This document shows, piece after piece, positions 55,633-64,000 of a stretch of DNA of 64,000 nt. Position 1 is the first letter of the stretch. Each line of letters begins with the position of its first letter. The stretch comes from Pyronema omphalodes. Taxonomy: Eukaryota; Ascomycota; Pezizomycetes; Pezizales; Pyronemataceae. The stretch is taken from contig JAJJXM010000021.1 in NCBI GenBank assembly GCA_024516155.1, positions 620,001 through 684,000 on the forward strand, read 5' to 3'. Position numbers and translations under genes: made by a program. Below the pieces are notes generated by a model, which was not told where the DNA came from, did no database searches, and saw only the letters and a list, made by a program, of their open reading frames with translations.

Positions 55633-57058
55633 CTATCTCTGTTCCGGCAAAGTTACCGAATTTAACCTCGCCCTCCACTCTTCCTCTAGACCCCAATCAC
55701 CCTTCCAATTACTCATCGTATAACCTTCCTCAAAATGTGCCGCTATATGTGAATTCCTCTCCTTCCAATTCCCAAGCTTCATATCACAGAACCCACATCT
55801 CGACACCAGTGGTGGTGTCCGACTTCTTTTCCAAGAATGTATTGTCATAGTTTTAGTAGCTGTAGTAGTGACATGATGAACATGTAAAAGATGTTGATCC
55901 AGATGATCTCTCCTCGAAAACGTCCTGGATTGGAGAGACTTATAAGTACAAGCATGAGCACATGAGTCATGTGAGATTGAAATAGTGTTGGGTTTCTGGC
56001 AGAATACACATGTTGCGGTTTTCTTATTTCTATCCCAGGGTCCATTGGGTGCACAAATCCAGGTATCGAGTATAAGGTGAATTGAGTCTTCGTGTCGGTT
56101 CCAATTCCCCTTTGTTGTAAAGCTGGCGGTGCAAAAGGTACATTGGTATTTGTTTTGTTGTTTGGGACTACTAAGTGTGGCTTGATGTTGATTTTTAGCT
56201 TTATGTTTGCCTTTGCCCTTGCTGGACCCATCAGCGAGGTTTTGTTCCTCGGGTTCGATCGTATTGGCATCGATGGCCAAGGAAGAGGCGGTATTGGCAC
56301 TGTATTGACATTTTTGTTTCCGGCGGGAGGAAAGAGACTGGTGAGATCCTATCGACCTGGATGAACCGAGGCTACTACCAGAGCTGATGTCGGCTCGGGT
56401 AGCATAGGGTTCTGGCGGAACAAGTGAGGAGGCAAGAGCCGCAAGAGCTTCGGTTGGAAAACCTTCGTCTTCGGATGAAGTGTACCATCGTTCAAAGGGA
56501 GAAGATTCATTAGTTATTGGTGCATCTGGTGGGATGCGTTGTTCGACGAGTGGAGATGAACGATTAATGGGGCATAGCTAATCATGTTAGCTATCATTGA
56601 CTAAGTGGGATATAGGCTCACTTACGACTTCTGGAATTACACTCCATGGTACGTCTAAAGCATATGAGCCGCTGTTGAGCCCTGTGAGATTCTGGTTATC
56701 CTGGAATATTGTGCTTATCGGTGGAAATCCGTCCAGATCGAGATTATTGGAGCTTTCCATTTCTTCTAACCCAGTCTGGACATAGTAATCAGTAAGTACT
56801 TTCGTTTCTAGACGTATTGCCTAAGCCTAAGTCGTAGTAACCAATTGGCAAAGACTGCCTTTGAATCTGTTTTCAAGCTGAAGATTGGGGAAGTCTTCAT
56901 ACCTCGCCAAAATTACTGAGAGACAAAGCTTCGTTCGCCTCGTTGGAAATTTCTTCTGGCAGTGTTCCAGTATTGCAAAATTCATTGTATTCTTGCATAT
57001 GTTGGTCTTCCGCGTCAAGTACTGACTGGTTCTCATTGATGTAAGCCGAATAGTCCAT
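55633..57058 (-). CDS. C2H2 zinc-finger transcription factor
   Basis: Three exons in frame, 416 residues: 57058-56903, 56775-56626 and 56577-55633. Introns are 127 bp (GTATGA...TCCAG) and 48 bp (GTAAGT...GATTAG), both phase 0. The N-terminal half is acidic and Ser-rich (MDYSAYINENQSVLDAEDQH; SSEDEGFPTEALAALASS), as in activation domains. A Lys-rich patch (KGKGKHKAKN) precedes a canonical finger near residue 247 (CTFCTASFTTKGNWNRHED). Two non-canonical Cys/His units follow, including CVFCQKPN...HLDQHLLHVHH and CGFCDMKLGNWKERNSHIAAH. It is probably nuclear and DNA-binding. Targets cannot be told. The start is chosen as the first ATG, in a CAAGATGG context. Confidence 0.85.
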
Positions 57059-59299
57059 CTTGACGACACTCCCTAACCCGCTTCCATTACATCTCTTATG
57101 TATAACTTTTCAACCATAGTGATTAGTTCTCCTACGCACAATCCTCCAGCTTTCTGATAATCCTGCATAAAACTTCCATGTTTCAACCGTTTCTCATGTG
57201 CAGCCCTGCTTCCGCCTGCGTGAGACTAATTTCCCATCTCCCCAAATCCCCATCTCACCGCCGCCGAATATACAGAAACCGATATCTAGGCTTCCATGTC
57301 ACAAGTGAAATCTGCATGAATTTACAGCCGAAAATGCGTTCGGTGGCGATAGACTAAGTGAAACGTGGTTGAAGGCCGGTCGAAAATCCTTGATTATCTG
57401 TCAAAGCTTCCCCGTGCGTGAACCCTTGGAGAATCCCTGAAACGATCCGATATCAGCGACCCGAAAGATACCGCTGGAACTAGGTCCTATTCACCGGAAT
57501 CTTACCGACCCCACCTTATTCCGGCTTCTATTGCTTAGCCTCCGTATATTCAACATCGCCGAAAATTCAGTTAGCCGCCGAAAAATAGTGGGCTCAAATA
57601 CGTTTCGGAGTTGTATCCCCAAAATTCGTCATGAACGCTCGCTCGCAAGAGTCCGCAGTTTCATTGGATATAAGCACTTCGGATGCTTTTCTTGTATTCG
57701 GTTATATCCTGGTGAGCTTCGCCGTTTCACAGTTTTGCCCCTGAGATATAGAGGTATTCCTGCCGGATAAACTGAATAAGGCGTTTTGTACGCATAACGT
57801 GAGCGCTGCGGGTTTTCTCAACCAGGGGCTAAGGAATTTGTATTATTTGGGCAGTGATCTGTCGGGGGGCGATGGTGAAGGTATCGTGAGTGGTGATGCC
57901 TATGGTTTTCTGAAACTAACGGGGAGATGGTTCGGTTGTTGAGGTTGGCCTAAGATGTGGTGGTTAGATATTCAGTTGGATAACGTTCTACGTTCCACAG
58001 GATAGTTAATAATCATGATGACCGAATGTACCACCATCCCGCTGTCATTTCTCAGGCCTCCAATTACCGACGGTCACACGGTTCCGTTTGAATTCGTAAT
58101 TTCATTACTGAATGCCTAGCGATATCCCGATATCCAATGGCTTGTCATTTTCGAAAGGTTGAGCTATAACTAGCCACTCGACAGATTATTTTTGGATGAC
58201 GTGGGTATCACGTATGGTGACAGGCGAAACTTACCTTCTGTAGAAGTGTAGTTAATCGAATTATGATACGAAACACCAAAGATACAGCAGGTGGTTAACC
58301 CACGACGACTACGCCTACAATTTCTCTCTCCGGAGACAACTACAAAAAAGGAATATATACCCCAGTAAGCTCCTACGCCATGACCTGAAGGTTGGGTACA
58401 TTGATGAAGAAATCAATCCTACGCGAAGAAAACTACATGGGGTTGGCCCTAGGCATCACTATCATTCCAAAGCTATCCATTGTACCGGAACAGTTGACGT
58501 CTCAGGGGGAGAACCGCCAACGTACGGAACGACGAAACAATGAGATCCGTCAAATCATGACAGCTTACAAGTGAGCGTAGGCAGATCATATGTTCTCCTC
58601 AAGCTACCAGAGCTGGAAATGAGACCCCCGGCATATTCTCCGGCACAGCCTCAGGCACATCAACTTCATTCATGACAGTCTCCTTGGCAACCCCTTTGCA
58701 CCATAGGCATATCGTGGCGCGTTACGGATACGAAGAGGATTTTACTACATTTCAACACAGCGTCAAAGGAGCATTCGCTGCCATCCATTCAATTCCCGAT
58801 AGTGAAATTTTCATCCAATGGATAGATCACGTGACAACGAGTTTTATGAACCGCTATCGAGTCTGATTTCGAGAACCGCATATATCGTACTAGAGTAAGA
58901 CGAACCATTGCTATAGCCAATGAAAATCTGCAAATCATTGATCACTGGTCGATTGGCTAGCTGCGGGGTACCTACTCATGTGTCAGGCACTGACAATGCC
59001 ATGTTATTCAATATCATTCTCGGAATTTCACGATCAATTCGCTATCTAGAAATCAGGTATCGTGATCAGGAATGTAGCTATTTCATAACAATGATCATCG
59101 CTAAAAAGACGCTTCAAAAGGGATTGTTTTCTTTTACTAGCTTGTTTTGAACGAAGGGTTGCTACTATGGGTTGTGGGATCAGGTGTTCGGTAAACAGGT
59201 AGTGAAAGAAACTAGTGTAAACAATGTTATTCACAAATTCCGGCATCACTGCTAAATAATATGTCTCAAAAGCCTTCAAATCTTCGGCTCCTCAATAAT
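57059..59299. other. Intergenic with orphan frames
   Basis: Upstream of the zinc-finger gene. Two short plus-strand frames (58404-58574, reading MKKSILREENYMGLALGIT, and 58672-58866, reading YGYEEDFTTFQHSVKGAF) look more protein-like than neighbouring DNA. They lie in different frames, and no splice that I tested joins them. They may be remnants of a decayed gene; I do not recognise them. Confidence 0.35.
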
Positions 59300-59482
59300 C
59301 AACCAATATCTCTCCACAGTACTTTCCACCACCAGCCAATAATATACGTAGCTTAACCCTCCTCAACCTTCATCAACACCCAACCAAGCCAACCAAACAT
59401 CAACTATTCCCACGACCATGAACCAGGCGAACTATCCACGATTAACCCATTATATTAAACACCATAACCGCAAGCTTAAGCC

Positions 59483-60114
59483 TTAGCGATGAAAATAGTA
59501 CCCGTTTGGATTATAAGTCCAATTGCTACCCATGGGCGCAGGAGCAGGAGCAGAAGGTGGGGCCGGTCTGTAGACAGAGACCGGAACAGATACAGGCCTA
59601 TAAACTGGCGCCGGGGCCGGAACCTGTTTGTAAACAGGAGTTGTCATAACAGGCGCGGGTCTGTAAACACTTGCGGGAGTCTGAACAGGCGCCGTGGCCG
59701 CCTCCCCCAACCTGTAGGCACCACCAACAAAACTCCAGGGATTTCCCTATACCTCAATATCAACATTTATTTCATCCCAATTCAATCAGAAATCCATACC
59801 TTACTCGCCTGCGTCACCTTCGGCTGCAACATCGCCAACCGAGCAGCAGCGGCAGCCTCGTCACGTGCTGCCTGAATTGCCGCTACCTGGGCACGAGCGG
59901 CGGCGGCAGCTTGCGCGGCATAGGCATTATAGGTAGCAGCAGCGGCTGATTGCCTGGCTTTTTCAGCAGCTGCTACGGGTGTGGAGGATAGGTGTGTGGA
60001 GGTCTGTATATTGGGATATGTATTGGGATACTGAGGAGCAGGCTTGTAGGCTCCAGTTGCTGTTAGGAGAGGGTAGAGGTGGGGGGGTTGGTAGTTGTAT
60101 ATTATGCGGTCTAT
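59483..60114 (-). pseudogene. Ala/Pro-rich paralogue family, copy D, start lost
   Basis: Exons 60114-59800 and 59746-59483, with a 53-bp intron (GTATGG...GTATAG). The frame is open for 192 codons with the family layout: DRIIYNYQPPHLYPLLTAT, Ala-rich helix (EKARQSAAAATYNAYAAQAA), PWSFVGGAYRLG, PVYRPVSV/SVYRPAP units and WTYNPNGYYFHR end. The position of the conserved ATG reads ATA, and no other in-frame ATG occurs until deep in exon 1. The change corresponds to CpA to TpA on the plus strand. Splice sites and TATA box remain, so inactivation is recent, or a non-AUG start is used. Confidence 0.75.
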
Positions 60115-60206
60115 TTGAAATTGGGGATGGTTGGATTTGTTGTGAATGATGTTGTTACTGCAGTTGGTGGAATTGATGAGCGGGAATGGCGGGGGGAGTT
60201 GGGATA

Positions 60207-60212
60207 TTTATA
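60207..60212 (-). promoter_or_regulatory. TATA box, copy D
   Basis: TATAAA on the minus strand about 95 bp before the family start position, kept although the start codon is lost. Confidence 0.55.
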
Positions 60213-61522
60213 TAGCCGGATCTAAGGCTTCATCATGGGGTTTTCCCCTTGTATTGTTGGATGACGATTCATGGCATTGTAGGGTGAGAATAATTCTATC
60301 ATAGTCTGCTATTGTAATATTACCGTATAAAGGGGATGGTATTCTATGAGAGTAGATATGATCCCAAGTGGTATAGAATTAAGGTAAACCAAAAGGGTTA
60401 AATGTCTGTGTTAATAGTAGTTCGAACGGGTATCCGGTGAAAGGTTGGCGATTCAGATTGAATATTTTTTCATGCATGTACATTGAATATTTTCGTGTGG
60501 CAATTCCAGGGTGAATAGCAAGTTCGCCTATATAGATTCAATGATGACTCACGCACGAGTGTTGGGTTATGACTCTAGACGTGGCGTTAGCAACCGCGTC
60601 ATGAGTTGTCACACCGTCTGGTCGTGATTTTTCCCTCTGAGTTCTCGTTTTTAGACCCGGTCGCAATGATTGTTTCCAAGCTTTGATACTATCTACAAAA
60701 GGATAAATGTATGGTTTATATACAAGTCATCGGCGAAAAGACCAGCGTAACAATTCAGACAAAAGGCAACAAACTCACGGATGTCTGACATACCGGAGGA
60801 GAAGCCGACGCTTCAAAAACCCCCTAACTAGAAACCTATGCATAACTAGTAGTTTGAAGTCATCAGTTCCCAAAACCTCGATCTGCCACCCGGCCTTTTG
60901 CTTGCTTGTACAATTACTTCCACCATACCAGTGTAGACACGAATAAAAGACAAATGTCAGCTTCAGAGTATCTCGGATTCTTTTTGAGTTTTACTTACAT
61001 ATTTCTTACAAATTACCAAATGAATGAATGATATTCATGATGTATTGATGGTTGCGCCTACCCTACGTACTGTAGTAATCTAAATTCAGCTGATTTTTTT
61101 TTCATTCTACCTGGCATCAGTCTGGGTTTAATCGCCACAAACGACAATCCTCACCCCCGGCGTCATTGACTTCAGTATTAATGCCACGATCAATATCACC
61201 TGTAAAATATCTACACATTTAAGATAAACAGTCGATATTTACTTAATATCACTTCAAACAAAATGTGGTTTTTATCGATTCATATGTATTTCATCTAGAA
61301 ATATCTATAGTAAAGCGCTAAAGAACAAAACGAAAGCCGCCGCAGTGAATAATCAACGCCTCATGATATGACTCAAAATCTTGCAAATCCAATATCTCCC
61401 TCATTAGATTCCACCACTAGCCAAATATGGCTCAAACTCCGGCCCTTGACACCCATCAATGTTACATCCCACAAAGCCAACTCTCCATCATCCACCTAAA
61501 ATAAATACCATGTGTTCAATCC

Positions 61523-62060
61523 TTACCGACGAAAGTAGTACCCAGCCGGATTATAACTCCAATTGCTACCCCTCGGCGCAGGAGCAGGAGCAGGAGGTGG
61601 GGCCAGTCTGTACATAGGACACGGAATAGGTGCGGGCCTATAAACCGGTGCCGCAACAGGCGTCGGAGTCGCCCCTCCCATCCTGTATGCACCAACAAAA
61701 CTCCACGGATTTCCCTATACATCAATATCAGCATTTATTCCATCACAACCCAAAAAAAATCCATACCTTGCTAGCCGGCGTCACCTTTGACTGCAACATC
61801 GTCAACCGAGCAGCAGCAGTTGCAGCTTCCTTACGTGAAGCTTGAATTGCCGCGGCTTGAGCCCGAGCGGCGGCAGCTTGCGCAGCATAGGCGTTGTATG
61901 TCGCTGTTGTTGCGTTTTGCCGGGCTTTTTCGGCAGCTGTTGCGGGTTGGTGTGAGAGGGTTGGTATGTTTGGATACTGAGAAGCGGGCCTGTAGGTTCC
62001 CGTAGGTGTAAGGAGAGGGTAGAGGTATGAGCCTTGCTGGTTATAGATGATGCGGTCCAT
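61523..62060 (-). CDS. Ala/Pro-rich paralogue family, copy E
   Basis: Exons 62060-61767 and 61714-61523, with a 52-bp intron (GTATGG...TATAG, phase 0), giving 161 residues, the shortest member. The N-terminus is again MDRIIYNQQGSYLYPLLTPT. The helix includes EKARQNATTATYNAYAAQAA and the exon ends KVTPASK. Exon 2 has lost one Gly codon (SFVGAYRMG) and keeps only VYRPAPIP and MYRLAPPP before SNWSYNPAGYYFRR. Intact start, splice sites and stop. The upstream region is cut short by block R, so its regulation may differ from A-C. Confidence 0.77.
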
Positions 62061-62151
62061 TGTGATTTGTGGATTGTTAAGATTGGTGCAGATGATATTG
62101 TTATTGCGGTTGCTGGAGTTGATGAGCGGGGGAGGCGGGTTAATTGAGATA

Positions 62152-62157
62152 TTTATA
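62152..62157 (-). promoter_or_regulatory. TATA box, copy E
   Basis: TATAAA on the minus strand about 95 bp before the ATG. Confidence 0.55.
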
Positions 62158-62485
62158 CAACGGGATCTAAAGCTTCATCAGGGGGAATTTTCCCTGCTAT
62201 TGTTGGATGATGATTCATGGCATTGTATAGTGAGGATAATTCAATCATAGTCTGCTATTGTATAAAAGGTTTGCTGTGCCATAGAAAGGAAGTGGTATTC
62301 TATGAGAGTAGACTTGCCACCAAGTGGTATAGAATTGAACCAAGGGGGTTAAATATCGGTGTTGATAGTATATCCAGGGGGAGGAAGGTGCGTCCGGTGA
62401 AAGGTTGACAATTCAGATTGAATGTTATTGATGCATATGTATTGAACGATTTCGCATGGCAACTTTAGATTCAATGGCAGGTCTG

Positions 62486-64000
62486 CCTACTATTCGAATA
62501 TTTTCGGGTACCTTCACCGCGCTCTCCACTTCCATTATTGCAGGATGGTATTGCCAAATTCCACTCACCATATATATTTCTCCGCTCTTCTGTTTTGAGG
62601 AATGCTACCGTTGCTTCTAATCAAGCCAACGTGAAAAGCAATACAATATACTACATTACCCTACGCACATCCCCCCCCCCCCTCCTCCACAGTGATACCT
62701 TTTCCTTCGCCCCCCGGTGGATTGGGAATAATGGAAAAAGTTGTTGAGGCAAGAGAAGATTATGGTTGCGTAGGGGGTTGCTGAATTGTTACCGAATAAC
62801 CTTTGTCAGGAAAACATCGAGGATATAAATAAGGTGTGGACCATTACTCCAGTTGTTAAATGTCAGTCTACTGTGAGTTATGCCAAGGAGGAAAGTTTTT
62901 AGCATGCAGCAAGTCCAAGCTTGGAAGATCTGGGTTCAAAAGGGATTAGCAGGGCTTCCGGAGAATACTCTATCCAAAGTTTTCTTCAAATCTAAAAAAA
63001 GCGTCCCTTCAGACTCTGAATGAGTATACACAGGCAGTGATTGCTATCTTTGATCAACCTTCAACTCCAACCTAGAACAATTAACTCTTCCTCCGGGGTT
63101 GCTGATAGGTCCAAAGCTTTCTGAAACCTCGTCCACTCAACAATAATCATCGTCCAAAGAGGCAGAAAGCACAACCCGTGGCTGGCTACAGCTGTTGAGG
63201 AATTTAGGTGAAATCATCCCCATCCCCATCGCATTTTCCATTAGTCGCATCTACGGTGTTGCAGAAAATGTGGAATTCATTTTACAGCCATAAATGGGGA
63301 ATTATTGCATCTTGTGTCGGCCACCTTACCAAAAAGGACTAACAAAAGTTGTATCAAGGAAGGAAGTAGTGAACTCTTAATGTGGGGTGGCAAAAATATC
63401 TGTTAAGAGGTCGGAGTGAGCAGCGAGCTCTGGTAATGGGGAACAAATGTTCTTTTTTATGATCGTGATGCTATTTGTTAAGAATTTTACGCTTTTGAAT
63501 TTATGCTGGTTATTGCTTTATCTTTAAAATACTTCCCAGCAAAGTTTTGCAACAGCCGTGGTGTATCTAGATTATGTAATAATCATTGCATTGATTTTCA
63601 CAGCACTACGTCTTTTATGGAAACATCCTTATAAATTAAGAGTTTTTAACGATGGTGACATATGCCCACTTAGCCCCTCTAGTTGAATAAACCTTTCGGT
63701 GAGGGAGGATTATTGTCGAAGGTCACGAGAGGAATCGAGAGAAGAGAAGATATGGAGGTGGAGCAGGGGTTTATTAATGAGTATGGTGAGCAAGACAAGC
63801 AGAGAAAAATGCGAAGATATAAGTACAGCTGACCTCCACCCCCACCTATAGAGGCACTAAGGCCTTAGGGGCACTTCAACAATTATAACATATGCAATTT
63901 CATGCGTATGGGAGCATGTACCACATAAAATATGATCAGACGAAAAGAAAAAGAAAAAGAGAATTGGATGGGGAAGGGAGAAGGAAAGCGAGAGCATCCT
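62486..64000. repeat. Repeat block R, right (inverted) copy
   Basis: Reverse complement of 31793-33160 plus 38418-38843, similar throughout by eye, with scattered substitutions and small indels. It lacks the Copia element (junction near 62890-62902) and has a very short CTTTTT tract. It runs out of the window, so the full extent of the duplication, and whether it includes the flippase remnant next to the left copy, cannot be seen. No gene recognised. Confidence 0.88.

Larger units (their letters stand above)
59300..61090 (-). repeat. Duplicated segment, copy D
   Basis: Carries gene D and about 950 bp of conserved upstream DNA, including GAGTGTTGGGTTATGACTC at 60557-60575 and GGATTCTTTTTGAGTTTTAC near 60972. 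Tandem with segment E, as B is with C. Confidence 0.65.
61190..62485 (-). repeat. Duplicated segment, copy E
   Basis: Similarity includes the 3' flank (AATATCACTT... and TCGATTCATATGTATTTCAT-like text), the gene, and about 420 bp upstream. It stops abruptly at 62486 where repeat block R begins, so the far-upstream conserved blocks are missing. Confidence 0.65.

Noticed and set aside
62920..62970. GGTTCAAAAGG word as a possible tRNA B box
   Set aside because: No cloverleaf could be drawn around it and the partner copy in the left R block has lost the word.

Overview
The window is nuclear DNA of a filamentous ascomycete (Pezizomycotina). The evidence is spliceosomal introns of about 48-230 bp with GT donors, CTRAY branch points and AG acceptors. 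The conserved genes are also fungal: the DASH subunit Hsk3, a Dbf2/SidB-type NDR kinase, mitochondrial Mrs2, Fmp46, a synaptobrevin, and a NACHT-ankyrin STAND protein. Placement in Leotiomycetes is only my impression. No tRNA, rRNA or CRISPR was recognised.

Layout. 1-8.7 kb: low-complexity intergenic DNA, a small cysteine-rich secreted protein gene with a MITE just upstream of its start, a perfect 24-copy octamer satellite, and hsk3. 8.7-18.3 kb: three copies (A, B, C) of an unrecognised two-exon Ala/Pro-rich gene family on conserved duplicated segments, with a PIF/Harbinger-type transposase gene and a coiled-coil partner ORF lying between the head-to-head copies A and B. 18.7-23.2 kb: a small inverted-repeat element, then an intact eight-exon NLR-like gene with ankyrin repeats. 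24.1-38.8 kb: a nest of transposons. A 7.0 kb Tad1-like LINE with a 14-bp target duplication has split a NEO1/ATP9-type flippase pseudogene. A 5.25 kb Copia element with 170-bp LTRs and a 5-bp target duplication has inserted into a repeat block (called R) that also occurs, inverted and without Copia, at 62.5-64 kb.

39.7-57.1 kb is a gene-dense housekeeping stretch: fmp46, the NDR kinase, mrs2, a short-chain dehydrogenase, an R-SNARE and a C2H2 zinc-finger factor, separated by intergenic DNA with microsatellites. 59.3-62.5 kb carries family copies D (start codon lost) and E, in tandem on the minus strand. The window ends inside the second R copy.

The housekeeping genes are conserved single genes and do not form a pathway. 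The accessory parts (the five-member family, the NLR, the nested transposons) show repeated segmental duplication and insertion. The five-copy gene family, which matches no domain I know, is the best candidate for something undescribed. All exon structures were worked out by hand from splice signals and frame continuity, without transcripts.
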